A stretch of DNA of 64,000 bases from Sideroxydans lithotrophicus (GTDB lineage: Bacteria > Pseudomonadota > Gammaproteobacteria > Burkholderiales > Gallionellaceae). Shown piece by piece: positions 55,053 through 64,000 of this stretch (position 1 is its first letter; every line of letters starts with the position of its first letter). The translations under genes and the position numbers were made by a program. The notes beneath the pieces are model-generated. The model saw only the letters and a program-made list of their open reading frames with translations, made no database searches and was not told where the DNA came from. The DNA lies in contig DYJI01000002.1 in assembly GCA_020723185.1 (NCBI GenBank), forward strand, positions 124,001 to 188,000, given 5' to 3'.

Positions 55053-55847
55053 ATGCTCCGACACCATCCCCTTGCCATTGCCTTCACCGGTTTGATGATT
55101 TGTTCGCCCGCCCATACTGCCAGCCTGACCCCGGGGGGCAACGATTTTGGCGTGTCGCTTGGGCAATACCGCTATGAAGAGCCGGGATTGATGTCACTGG
55201 ACGGGCTGAAAGGCGGATTAGAGTTGCGGATGACAAGGACCTACCCCGCTCGCCGCACGTTCCTGCGCGGGGAGTTACGCTATGCAGGCGGTACCGTGGA
55301 CTACACGAGCAATGGCACGGGCCGCAGCAGTGGTGAACCTGACTGGTATATCGAGGGGCGGGCGCTGATCGGGAATGACTGGCCGTTGACCACCGCGACC
55401 GTCTCCACCTATGTCGGGCTCGGCTACCGCTTCCTGCTGAACGATGGCCGGGGCATCACCAGCACGGGGCACGCCGGCTACAGAAGAGAGAGCACCTATA
55501 TCTATCTGCCCGCGGGTGTCATCCTGCGCACCAGCCTGGATAGCGGTAACGAAGTCATCGGCTCATTCGAATACGACCATCTGCTTTCCGGCAACCAGTT
55601 CACAAAGTTATCCGACACCGGCCTGGGATACAGCGACCTCGACAGCAAACAGAGCGAGGGGTATGGCCTGAAGCTGCGGTTGAGCTATGTGACGCCACGC
55701 TGGTCGGCGGGGCCATATCTGCATCATTGGAACATCGCTGATTCGGCGATCAATCCGATCTACCGGAACGGCGTGCTGAATGGATATGGATTGGAACCCC
55801 GGAACCGCAGCACGGAGGTCGGCGTGGAACTGACCCGACCTTTCTGA
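55053..55847 (+). CDS. outer-membrane beta-barrel protein, unknown function
   Basis: A 264-residue exported protein. Signal peptide HPLAIAFTGLMICSPAHTA-SLT. The mature part alternates polar and hydrophobic residues in short strands (LRGELRYAGGTVDYTSNGTG, YVGLGYRFLLND, STYIYLPAGVILRTSL, YGLKLRLSYVTPRWSAGPYL) and ends in Phe (VGVELTRPF), the hallmark of BAM-assembled porin-like barrels. About ten strands are likely. It lies 21 bp after dacB, so it is probably in the same transcript. No family recognised. Confidence 0.7.
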   Translation: MLRHHPLAIAFTGLMICSPAHTASLTPGGNDFGVSLGQYRYEEPGLMSLDGLKGGLELRMTRTYPARRTFLRGELRYAGGTVDYTSNGTGRSSGEPDWYIEGRALIGNDWPLTTATVSTYVGLGYRFLLNDGRGITSTGHAGYRRESTYIYLPAGVILRTSLDSGNEVIGSFEYDHLLSGNQFTKLSDTGLGYSDLDSKQSEGYGLKLRLSYVTPRWSAGPYLHHWNIADSAINPIYRNGVLNGYGLEPRNRSTEVGVELTRPF

Positions 55848-55851
55848 TCGC

Positions 55852-57315
55852 TCACAGCCCCAGCTCGCCCCACATCGCATCCACCTTCGCCTTGACCGCC
55901 GCATCCATCACGATGGGCGTGCCCCATTCGCGCTGCGTCTCACCCGGCCATTTGTTGGTCGCATCCATCCCCATCTTGCCGCCGAGGCCGGAAACAGGCG
56001 AAGCGAAGTCGAGATAGTCGATAGGCGTGTTCTCCACCAGCAGGGTGTCGCGCACCGGGTCCATGCGCGTAGTGATGGCCCACATGACTTCCTTCCAGTC
56101 GCGCGTGACGATATCGTCGTCCACCACGATGATGAACTTGGTGTACATGAACTGGCGCAAAAAGCTCCATACGCCGAACATCACGCGCTTGGCGTGCCCG
56201 GCGTATTGCTTCTTGATGCTGACCACAGCCATGCGATAGCTGCACCCTTCCGGCGGCAGGTAGAAATCGACGATCTCGGGGAACTGCTTTTGCAGCAGCG
56301 GCACGAACACCTCGTTCAGCGCCACGCCGAGCATGGCCGGCTCGTCGGGCGGCTTGCCGGTGTAGGTGGAGTGATAGATCGGGTTAGAGCGCATCGTGAT
56401 GCGCTGGATGGTGAACACGGGAAACTTGTCCTGCTCGTTGTAGTAGCCGGTGTGGTCACCATAGGGGCCTTCGAGCGCCGTCTCGCCGGGATGGATGACG
56501 CCTTCCAGCACGATCTCGGCGGAGGCCGGCACCTGCAGGTCGCTGCCGATGCATTTCACCAGCTCGGTCTTGCTACCGCGCAACAGTCCGGCGAACTGGT
56601 ATTCGCTCAAAGAGTCGGGGACCGGCGTCACCGCACCGAGGATGGTCGCCGGATCAGCGCCGATCACGACCGACACCGGGAACGGTTGTCCCGGATGCTT
56701 TTCGCAATGGTCTCGGAAATCCAGCGCACCGCCGCGATGCGCCAGCCAGCGCATGATGACCTTGTTCGGTCCCAGCACCTGCTGGCGGTAGATGCCCAGG
56801 TTCTGGCGCGGCTTGTTCGGGCCGCGCGTGACGACCAGGCCCCAGGTGATGAGCGGCGCGACATCGCCGGGCCAGCAGTGCTGGATGGGCAGTTTCGACA
56901 AATCGACCTCCGCCCCTTCCCACACCACTTCCTGACACGGTGCTGACGACAGCACCTTGGGCGACATGGTGATGACCTGTTTGAGGATGGGCCATTTGTC
57001 CCATGCATCCTTCAATCCCTTGGGTGGCTCCGGTTCTTTCAGATAGGCGAGCAACTTTCCCACCTCGCGCAATGCTCCGATGTCTTCCTCACCCATGCCC
57101 AATGCCACGCGGCGCGGAGTGCCGAACAGATTGGCCAGCACCGGCATCTTGTGCCCGGCGACGTTCTCGAACAGCAGCGCCGGTCCCTGCGCACGCAACA
57201 CACGGTCGCAGATCTCGGTCATCTCCAGATGGGTGGAAACAGGCGCAGTGACGCGTTTGAGTTCGCCCAGCTTTTCCAGTTGCGAGATGAAATCGCGCAG
57301 GTCTTTATATTTCAT
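55852..57315 (-). CDS. ubiD: 4-hydroxy-3-polyprenylbenzoate decarboxylase UbiD
   Basis: A 487-residue prenylated-FMN-dependent decarboxylase of ubiquinone synthesis. The ATG at 57315 (after GGAGAGG) gives [20 protein letters not shown]; the track extension runs through a repeat. Conserved regions: [40 protein letters not shown], the active-site region [20 protein letters not shown], and KHAKRV-type tail [20 protein letters not shown]. It converges with the barrel gene (4 bp apart) and follows two acyltransferase genes on the minus strand. Confidence 0.94.
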   Translation of the reverse strand: MKYKDLRDFISQLEKLGELKRVTAPVSTHLEMTEICDRVLRAQGPALLFENVAGHKMPVLANLFGTPRRVALGMGEEDIGALREVGKLLAYLKEPEPPKGLKDAWDKWPILKQVITMSPKVLSSAPCQEVVWEGAEVDLSKLPIQHCWPGDVAPLITWGLVVTRGPNKPRQNLGIYRQQVLGPNKVIMRWLAHRGGALDFRDHCEKHPGQPFPVSVVIGADPATILGAVTPVPDSLSEYQFAGLLRGSKTELVKCIGSDLQVPASAEIVLEGVIHPGETALEGPYGDHTGYYNEQDKFPVFTIQRITMRSNPIYHSTYTGKPPDEPAMLGVALNEVFVPLLQKQFPEIVDFYLPPEGCSYRMAVVSIKKQYAGHAKRVMFGVWSFLRQFMYTKFIIVVDDDIVTRDWKEVMWAITTRMDPVRDTLLVENTPIDYLDFASPVSGLGGKMGMDATNKWPGETQREWGTPIVMDAAVKAKVDAMWGELGL

Positions 57316-57330
57316 TGCCCTCTCCCCTGT

Positions 57331-57354
57331 CCCTCTCCCGCACGCGGGCGAGGG
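57331..57354. repeat. CCCTCTCCCG palindrome between acyltransferase gene and ubiD
   Basis: CCCTCTCCCG-CACG-CGGGCGAGGG, a 10-bp stem with one mismatch, in the 46-bp gap before ubiD. Short palindromes of this wording are common dispersed repeats in proteobacteria. Confidence 0.5.
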
Positions 57355-57361
57355 GGATGTC

Positions 57362-58231
57362 TCAATAGAATCTCGCCTCGCCCTCGGGACGCGTCTTGAA
57401 GCGCTTGTGCAACCAGAAATACTGCTCCGGCATCTCCAGCACACGTTGTTCGATGAATTCGTTCATGCGCCGCGCGTCGGCGACGTCATCACCGCTCGGA
57501 TAGTTCTCCCATGCCGGATAGAAGGTCAGCACATACCCCTCACCGCCCGGCAGCACGCGCGTGATGCTCGGCACCACCTTGGCGCCTGTCATCTGCGCGA
57601 TGCGCGGCAACGAAGTCATGGTCGCAGCGGGTACGCCGAAGAAAGGGATGAAAGCTCCGTCCTTCACGCCCTGATCCTGATCGGGCGGATAGATGAAAGG
57701 CAGATTGTCGCGCATGCCCTTCAGGATCGGACGCAGCCCCTGCTGACGCGAATACAGGCGCTGGTTGCGGAAACGGGCACGCTTCTGCAACAACAATTCC
57801 GTCAGGTAGGCGCTCTTCTGGTTGGCATACATGCACACGGTATCCACCTGCTGCGCCACCCACTGTCCGCCCGCATCCATGCCGACGAAATGCGGGGTGA
57901 GCAGGATCATGGGTTCACCCTTCACGGCCTCGAAATGTTCGATACCTTCCACGCGGATCAGCGAATTGATGCGCGCCGCACTGGACCACCACAGGATGCA
58001 GCGCTCGACCAGACCGCGAAAGAACATCATGAAGTGGGCACGCAGCAATCGCTTGCGCGCCGCCGCATCCATAGCCGGGAAACACAGTTTGAGATTGATG
58101 TCCCCGACGCGACGACGCTCTCCGGCCAGCAGAAAGACCAGCATACCCAGTGTATTGCCGATAGCAACGATCACACGGAAAGGCAGAAAGTGGATCAGCC
58201 ACAGGATGAATACGCCCGACCTTGCCAACAT
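57362..58231 (-). CDS. lipid A biosynthesis acyltransferase family protein (LpxL/LpxM type), second gene
   Basis: A 289-residue inner-membrane acyltransferase. The ATG at 58231 shares one base with the upstream stop (TGATG). An N-terminal helix ([20 protein letters not shown]) is followed by the catalytic HxxxxD in [15 protein letters not shown] and the family elements [20 protein letters not shown] and [19 protein letters not shown]. It would add a secondary acyl chain to lipid A from acyl-ACP. Whether it is the first or second late acyltransferase cannot be told from sequence. Confidence 0.87.
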   Translation of the reverse strand: MLARSGVFILWLIHFLPFRVIVAIGNTLGMLVFLLAGERRRVGDINLKLCFPAMDAAARKRLLRAHFMMFFRGLVERCILWWSSAARINSLIRVEGIEHFEAVKGEPMILLTPHFVGMDAGGQWVAQQVDTVCMYANQKSAYLTELLLQKRARFRNQRLYSRQQGLRPILKGMRDNLPFIYPPDQDQGVKDGAFIPFFGVPAATMTSLPRIAQMTGAKVVPSITRVLPGGEGYVLTFYPAWENYPSGDDVADARRMNEFIEQRVLEMPEQYFWLHKRFKTRPEGEARFY

Positions 58232-59094
58232 CAATGCCCCACTTCCGCCGCGGGAGGGTTCGCCCCGCGCGGCACTTTATAACGGTTATAGCTCCATAGA
58301 TATTGCTCTGGATGCTGGCGTATAAGTGTCTCCAGTGCAGCATTCAGTTGCATTGGCACAGAGCGACCTGGCTCGAATTCAAAGGGGGAGAAATGCAGTG
58401 AATATCCCGCGCCGCCGGGCAGTCGCTCTCCGATACACATTACCACCGACGCACCACTTGCTTCGATCAAGCGGCCCAGCAAGGTCATGGTGTAGGCGGG
58501 CCGCCCGAAGAAGGGCACCCACTCTCCTTCTCCGTTGCTCGGTGCCTGATCGGGCAGCACACCGATGACCTCACCGCGCCGGAGTGCCTTGAGCAACAGA
58601 CGCACACCGCCCAGATCGGTCGGTGCAAGCTTCATATGCCCGCGCTCGCGCCCCTGATGCATCATCCTGTCCAGCGCGGGATATCGCGGCGGACGGTACA
58701 TGCAGGTCATCGGATACTTCTCTGCAACATACAGACCGATCACTTCGAAGCAGCCGATATGGGGTGTCAGCATAATCACACCCCTACCCTGCGCGCGCGC
58801 AACCTCGAAATGTTCCCAGCCATGGCATGCCGACACGCTGCCGACCACCTGCTGCAGGGGACGACGCCATACCCAAGGCAGTTCCAGCACACTCCTGCCC
58901 GCTTCGCGGATATTGGCATGCAGCAGCTTTCGATAGGCCGCCTCCGAATGCGCGACCCCGGCCCGGCGCAGATTCTCCCGCAATCGTGCCGCATAGCGCC
59001 CTGACGACCAGTACACCAGCCAGCCGAACGGGCCACCCAGGCGATAAAGCAAGGGCAGCGGCAGGCGGGCAAGAATGTCGAACAGCAAGGTCAT
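58231..59094 (-). CDS. lipid A biosynthesis acyltransferase family protein (LpxL/LpxM type), first gene
   Basis: A 287-residue paralogue of the next gene. N-terminal region LLFDILARLPLPLLYRLGGP; catalytic motif in MLTPHIGCFEVIGLYVAEKY, with Glu instead of Asp in HxxxxE; then VLPDQAPSNGEGEWVPFFGR and HPEQYLWSYNRYKVPRGAN. The tandem pair, coupled through TGATG, suggests the two late acylations of lipid A are co-expressed. No clear SD is seen before the ATG. Divergent from metK. Confidence 0.87.
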   Translation of the reverse strand: MTLLFDILARLPLPLLYRLGGPFGWLVYWSSGRYAARLRENLRRAGVAHSEAAYRKLLHANIREAGRSVLELPWVWRRPLQQVVGSVSACHGWEHFEVARAQGRGVIMLTPHIGCFEVIGLYVAEKYPMTCMYRPPRYPALDRMMHQGRERGHMKLAPTDLGGVRLLLKALRRGEVIGVLPDQAPSNGEGEWVPFFGRPAYTMTLLGRLIEASGASVVMCIGERLPGGAGYSLHFSPFEFEPGRSVPMQLNAALETLIRQHPEQYLWSYNRYKVPRGANPPAAEVGH

Positions 59095-59111
59095 GCAAGA
59101 AAACCCATAAA

Positions 59112-59137
59112 TTGACTTGAGGGGGATTTGATATACT
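59112..59137 (+). promoter_or_regulatory. probable metK promoter with extended -10
   Basis: TTTGATATACT supplies an extended -10 (TGA-TATACT, 59132-59137). TTGACT lies 14 bp upstream, shorter than ideal, so the extended -10 is the main support. It is 40 bp before the metK ATG. Confidence 0.5.
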
Positions 59138-59176
59138 GCGCGCCCATTTAACTATTGAAGAAGTGATCGGAGAGCC

Positions 59177-60340
59177 ATGAGCGAGTTTTTCTTTACATCC
59201 GAATCCGTGTCCGAGGGCCATCCGGACAAGGTTGCAGACCAGATCTCCGATGCCATCGTGGACGCGATTCTAGCGCAGGACAATCATTCCCGCATCGCAG
59301 CCGAGACGCTGGTCACCACCGGACTGGTCGTGCTCGCCGGCGAGATCACCACCAATGCACAGGTGAACTACGCCAAAGTCGCGCGCGAAACCATCCGCAA
59401 GATCGGTTATGACGACCCCAGCCTGCGCTTCGATGCAGACGGCTGCTCGGTCCATGTCTGCTACGGCACGCAAAGCCCGGACATCGCACAGGGTGTGGAC
59501 AAGGCTTACGATGACAACATGGACCAGGGTGCTGGCGACCAGGGCTTGATGTTCGGTTACGCCTGCCGCGAGACCGATGTGCTGATGCCGCTGCCCATCC
59601 ACCTGTCGCACCGTATCGTCGAGCGTCAGGCGCAATTGCGCCGCGACGGCCGCCTGGGCTGGCTGCGTCCGGATGCCAAGTCGCAAGTCACTGTGAAGTA
59701 TGTGGACGGCGTACCGGATCGCATCGACACCGTGGTGCTGTCCACCCAGCACACGCCCGACATCACGCTGGAGCAGATCCGCGAAGCCGTGATCGAAGAG
59801 GTCATCAAGCCGGTGTTGCCCAAAGAACTCATCAAAGGCGACATCAAGTATCTGGTGAACCCGACCGGTCGTTTCGTCATCGGCGGCCCGCATGGCGATG
59901 CAGGCTTGACCGGCCGCAAGATCATCGTTGACACCTACGGCGGCGCAGCCCCGCACGGCGGCGGCGCATTCTCCGGCAAGGACCCGTCCAAGGTCGACCG
60001 TTCCGCAGCCTATGCAGGCCGTTATGTAGCAAAGAACATCGTCGCCGCTGGTCTGGCCGATAAGTGCCAGGTGCAGGTCAGCTACGCCATCGGCGTGGCA
60101 CAACCCACCAGCATCATGGTCACCACCTATGGCACCGGCAAGATCTCTGACGAGAAGATAACCGCACTGGTCAGGAAACATTTCGACCTGCGTCCGAAAG
60201 GCATCGTCAATATGCTCGACCTGCTGCGCCCGATCTACCAGAAGACCGCTGCATACGGTCACTTCGGTCGTGAAGAACCGGAGTTCCGCTGGGAAGCGAC
60301 AGACAAAGCTGCAGCATTGCGCGCTGACGCAGGACTGTAA
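59177..60340 (+). CDS. metK: S-adenosylmethionine synthetase
   Basis: A 387-residue enzyme making SAM from methionine and ATP. Landmarks: [57 protein letters not shown] and [20 protein letters not shown]. Standard length. The SD GGAGAG precedes the ATG. It is followed by the SAH riboswitch and ahcY, forming a methyl-cycle cluster. Confidence 0.98.
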   Translation: MSEFFFTSESVSEGHPDKVADQISDAIVDAILAQDNHSRIAAETLVTTGLVVLAGEITTNAQVNYAKVARETIRKIGYDDPSLRFDADGCSVHVCYGTQSPDIAQGVDKAYDDNMDQGAGDQGLMFGYACRETDVLMPLPIHLSHRIVERQAQLRRDGRLGWLRPDAKSQVTVKYVDGVPDRIDTVVLSTQHTPDITLEQIREAVIEEVIKPVLPKELIKGDIKYLVNPTGRFVIGGPHGDAGLTGRKIIVDTYGGAAPHGGGAFSGKDPSKVDRSAAYAGRYVAKNIVAAGLADKCQVQVSYAIGVAQPTSIMVTTYGTGKISDEKITALVRKHFDLRPKGIVNMLDLLRPIYQKTAAYGHFGREEPEFRWEATDKAAALRADAGL

Positions 60341-60354
60341 TCCGTATCACCCAT

Positions 60355-60440
60355 CCCGCCGAGGGGCGCTGCAGCAGTCACCACATGGTGAATCTGTCAG
60401 GCTCGGCGGAGATGGCTCAACATGTAGCAACGGCGCCCAT
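60355..60440 (+). promoter_or_regulatory. S-adenosylhomocysteine (SAH) riboswitch
   Basis: The leader of ahcY matches the SAH riboswitch consensus (GAGG-GCGCTGC, GGCTCGG, CAACGGCGC). P1 is CCGCCGAG (60356-60363) with CTCGGCGG (60402-60409), perfect. A small hairpin TCACC-ACAT-GGTGA (60378-60391) forms the second stem. The pseudoknot is GGGCGC (60364-60369) with GCGCCC (60433-60438), also perfect. Known role: turns on ahcY when SAH rises. Confidence 0.93.
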
Positions 60441-60471
60441 TCATTAACTTACCAAATGAATGGAGTGCTTT

Positions 60472-61875
<1,404 letters not shown>

Positions 61876-61951
61876 TTAACGACTTGCAGGTATGATGGCG
61901 AGGGGCGGACGTCAGGTTCGCCCCTCTTAACTTGTAAAAATGGAGAGGGCG

Positions 61952-62083
61952 CCTCGAAAAACCGTAGCGAGCAGTTTGAGTGCAAGGCGCACGGCGCGCA
62001 GAAGCCGGAATGTACACAAAGTACATGAGGATTTTGAGCACCGCGCAACGCGGCAATCAGACTGCGCAGTAGGTTTTGCGAGG
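61952..62083 (+). repeat. structured repeat, copy 2, between ahcY and the membrane-protein gene
   Basis: The core 61981-62054 matches 28367-28440 (64/74). Outer arms CCTCGAAAAACC (61952-61963) and GGTTTTGCGAGG (62072-62083) are complementary except at one position. The right arm contains AGG of the AGGTGA Shine-Dalgarno of the next gene, so pairing of the arms would cover it. The internal hairpin is ATGTAC-ACAAA-GTACAT. Confidence 0.75.
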
Positions 62084-62090
62084 TGAACAT

Positions 62091-62480
62091 ATGCTGCTAC
62101 GACTGCTACTGATCTGGAGCCTGAACTCACTGGCATTGATCGCCGTGGCGAGCTTCGTGCCGGGCATCCATGTGGACGGCTTCATGGCCGCCTTCGTGGC
62201 GGCGCTGGTGCTGGGGCTGGTGAACACCTTGATCAGGCCGATCTTTCTGGTGCTGACTTTGCCGGTCACCGTGCTGACGCTGGGGCTGTTCATCCTGGTC
62301 ATCAACGGCCTGATGTTCTGGTTCGCGGGCTCCATCCTGCGCGGCTTCGTGGTCGACAGTTTCTGGCATGCCGTGCTGGGTGCCCTGCTGTTCAGTATAT
62401 TTTCATGGGCGCTGTCCGCAGCCGCCGCACAACTATTGGTGAGGAAACATGGGAAACCCAACCACCCCGATCAGCTTTGA
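62091..62480 (+). CDS. four-helix membrane protein, 'phage holin family' / PF04020 type
   Basis: A 129-residue protein with four hydrophobic helices (LLIWSLNSLALIAVASFVPG, FMAAFVAALVLGLVNTLIRP, LTLPVTVLTLGLFILVINGL, FWHAVLGALLFSIFSWALSA) and the conserved NTLIRPI. The ATG at 62091 has AGGTGA. Databases often label this family holin-like, but it is a common chromosomal protein of unknown role and no phage genes are near. It overlaps metF by 32 bp. Confidence 0.82.
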   Translation: MLLRLLLIWSLNSLALIAVASFVPGIHVDGFMAAFVAALVLGLVNTLIRPIFLVLTLPVTVLTLGLFILVINGLMFWFAGSILRGFVVDSFWHAVLGALLFSIFSWALSAAAAQLLVRKHGKPNHPDQL

Positions 62481-63291
62481 ATTCTTCCCTCCGCAAACGC
62501 CGGAGGGTGCCTCCAAACTGACTGCCGCGCGCCAGCGTCTGGCCGCGTTCCAGCCGGAGTTCTTCTCCGTCACATTCGGCGCGGGCGGCTCCACGCAGGA
62601 TCGCACGCTGGAGACCATCCGGCTGATCCACAGCGAAGGTCACAGCGCCGCGCCGCACCTGTCCTGCGTGGGCAGCACGCGCGAGAACATCCGCGGGCTG
62701 CTGCACATCTATAAGGATATGGGCATCAAGCGCATCGTCGCACTGCGTGGCGACCTGCCTTCCGGCATGGCCAGCATCGGCGAGTTCCAGTATGCCAACG
62801 AGCTGGTGAGCTTCATCCGCGCGCAGACCGGCGAGCACTTCCACATCGAGGTCGCCGCCTATCCCGAGTTCCACCCGCAGGCGAAGTCTGCGCGCGACGA
62901 CATGCTCAACTACAAACGCAAGATCAACGCAGGTGCGAACTCGGCCATCACGCAGTATTTCTACAACGCCGACGCCTACTTCCGTTTCGTCGACGAGACC
63001 CGCAAGCTCGGTGTCGAGGCACCTGTCGTGCCCGGCATCATGCCCATCGTGCGTTACTCGCAACTGGCGCGCTTCTCCGACATGTGCGGCGCCGAAATCC
63101 CGCGCTGGATGCGCAAGACCATGGAAGGCTATGGCGACGATGTGGAATCGGTGCAGAACTTCGGTCTGGATGTCGTGACTGAACTGTGCGAAAAACTGAT
63201 CGCAGGCGGCGCACCCGCGCTGCATTTCTACACATTGAACCAGGCCAAGGCTTCCATCGATATCCTGCAACGTCTGGGTTATCACGCATAA
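62449..63291 (+). CDS. metF: 5,10-methylenetetrahydrofolate reductase
   Basis: A 280-residue FAD enzyme reducing methylene-THF to methyl-THF, the methyl donor for homocysteine remethylation. Landmarks: PISFEFFPPQTPEGASKL, FFSVTFGAGGSTQDRTLETI, IVALRGDLPSG, IEVAAYPEFHPQAKSARDDM and APVVPGIMPIVRYSQLARFS. Completes the local SAM cycle set with metK and ahcY. GAGG precedes the ATG inside the end of the upstream gene. Confidence 0.96.
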   Translation: MGNPTTPISFEFFPPQTPEGASKLTAARQRLAAFQPEFFSVTFGAGGSTQDRTLETIRLIHSEGHSAAPHLSCVGSTRENIRGLLHIYKDMGIKRIVALRGDLPSGMASIGEFQYANELVSFIRAQTGEHFHIEVAAYPEFHPQAKSARDDMLNYKRKINAGANSAITQYFYNADAYFRFVDETRKLGVEAPVVPGIMPIVRYSQLARFSDMCGAEIPRWMRKTMEGYGDDVESVQNFGLDVVTELCEKLIAGGAPALHFYTLNQAKASIDILQRLGYHA

Positions 63292-63310
63292 ACGAAAGCC
63301 AGTTGAAACC

Positions 63311-64000
63311 ATGAAGAGACCGGAACTCCTGTTACCCGCCGCCTCACTGGAAAAGATGCGCACCGCCTACGCCTACGGTGCGGACGCGGTGTATGCCGGT
63401 CAGCCGCGCTACTCGCTGCGCGTGCGCAACAACGAATTCATGATGGAGCAGCTTTCCCAAGGCATCGAAGAAGCACACGCGCTGGGCAAACAGTTCTACG
63501 TCGCCAGCAACCTGATGCCGCACAACGCCAAGCTGAAGACCTACATGGCGGACATGGAACCCATCATCCAGATGAAGCCGGATGCGCTGATCATGGCCGA
63601 CCCCGGCCTGATCGCCATGGTGCGCGAGCGCTGGCCGGAACAGGTGATCCACCTGTCGGTGCAGGCCAACACCGTCAACTACGCGGCGGTGAAATTCTGG
63701 AAGTCCATCGGTCTGTCGCGCGTGATCCTGTCGCGCGAACTGTCGCTGGACGAGATCGAGGAGATCCGCCAGCAATGCCCGGACATGGAGCTGGAGGTGT
63801 TCGTGCACGGCGCGCTGTGCATCGCCTATTCCGGCCGCTGCCTGCTGTCCGGCTACTTCAACCATCGCGATGCCAACCAGGGTACCTGCACCAACTCCTG
63901 CCGCTGGGATTACAAAGTGGAGAATGCCGCTGAAGACGGCACCGGGCACATCCAGAAGATCGACTTCGATTTCGACAAGGCGCTGGGTGAGAGTGCGCTG
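63311..64000 (+). CDS. trhP: U32-family tRNA hydroxylation protein TrhP (YegQ type), partial
   Basis: An open frame runs from the ATG at 63311 to the window edge (230 codons, no stop), so it is absent from the ORF track. MKRPELLLPAASLEKMRTAY, YGADAVYAGQPRYSLRVRNN, the U32 signature FVHGALCIAYSGRCLLSGYF and Cys-containing NQGTCTNSCRWDYKV match YegQ/TrhP, needed for 5-hydroxyuridine formation at the wobble base of tRNAs. Family length is about 450 residues, so roughly half is outside the window. It lies 19 bp after metF. Confidence 0.9.
   Translation, partial: MKRPELLLPAASLEKMRTAYAYGADAVYAGQPRYSLRVRNNEFMMEQLSQGIEEAHALGKQFYVASNLMPHNAKLKTYMADMEPIIQMKPDALIMADPGLIAMVRERWPEQVIHLSVQANTVNYAAVKFWKSIGLSRVILSRELSLDEIEEIRQQCPDMELEVFVHGALCIAYSGRCLLSGYFNHRDANQGTCTNSCRWDYKVENAAEDGTGHIQKIDFDFDKALGESAL

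Noticed and set aside
59100-59176. SAM riboswitch before metK
   Set aside because: The leader is under 50 nt and shows no SAM-I/II-like conserved core; only the SAH riboswitch before ahcY is supported.
62091-62480. 'Phage holin' label as evidence of a prophage
   Set aside because: The family is a common chromosomal membrane protein, and all neighbours are housekeeping methyl-cycle genes; no phage structural or integrase gene is present.

Overview
The window is a dense, GC-rich chromosomal segment from a betaproteobacterium. The likely neighbourhood is Nitrosomonadales/Gallionellales-type sulfur- or iron-oxidising lineages. The clues are a soxYZAXB operon, a bacteriohemerythrin, an SAH riboswitch in front of ahcY, a UbiD/NodT/MacAB gene complement and many c-di-GMP and chemotaxis proteins. 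This placement is inference from gene content; no 16S rRNA gene is present. No rRNA, CRISPR array, prophage or complete insertion sequence was found.

Layout. 0-5 kb: rlhA (23S rRNA hydroxylation), a coupled pair of an ATP-grasp-like gene and a SerC-type aminotransferase, and a small secreted protein. 5-12 kb: a 213-bp MITE-like element, a dicarboxylate/amino-acid symporter, parE-parC (topoisomerase IV) and rdgC. 12.2-16.3 kb: a three-gene signalling operon (chemoreceptor, PotD-like binding protein, diguanylate cyclase) behind a good sigma-28-type promoter. 16.3-18.8 kb (minus strand): hslR, an APH/ATPase gene and a bacteriohemerythrin. 19-23.6 kb: a translationally coupled NodT-MacA-MacB-type efflux operon. 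23.6-28.2 kb (minus): a CHASE-GGDEF protein, an Arg/Lys/Orn decarboxylase, a small protein and dcd. 28.2-33.6 kb (plus): metG, sthA flanked by REP-like palindromes, a SoxH-type metallohydrolase and an AT-richer coiled-coil ORF. 33.6-39.3 kb (minus): the sox operon followed by three small genes. 39.4-44.1 kb: a 1537-residue CheB-CheR-PAS-GGDEF-EAL protein, flanked by soxY and a decayed copy of the soxY 5' end. 44.6-48.8 kb: a secreted FecR-domain protein and its DUF560/type XI-like outer-membrane partner. 49-51.3 kb: tRNA-Phe and groESL with CIRCE. 51.3-59.1 kb: TIGR01777 epimerase, bioA-dacB, a beta-barrel protein, ubiD and two lipid A acyltransferase-family genes. 59.1-64 kb: an SAM-cycle cluster metK - SAH riboswitch - ahcY - membrane protein - metF, then a partial trhP/yegQ running off the end.

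The genes suggest an organism that oxidises thiosulfate without SoxCD. It invests heavily in c-di-GMP signalling (three GGDEF proteins) and links a polyamine-type binding protein to a diguanylate cyclase in the style of NspS-MbaA. It keeps methyl-cycle genes together. Several structured repeats sit in leaders or intergenic gaps, and two related copies end on the ribosome-binding sites of metG and of the gene before metF.

All functional names come from reading motifs in the translations; no database search was run. Start sites were adjusted from the ORF track where a Shine-Dalgarno sequence or family length argued for it.
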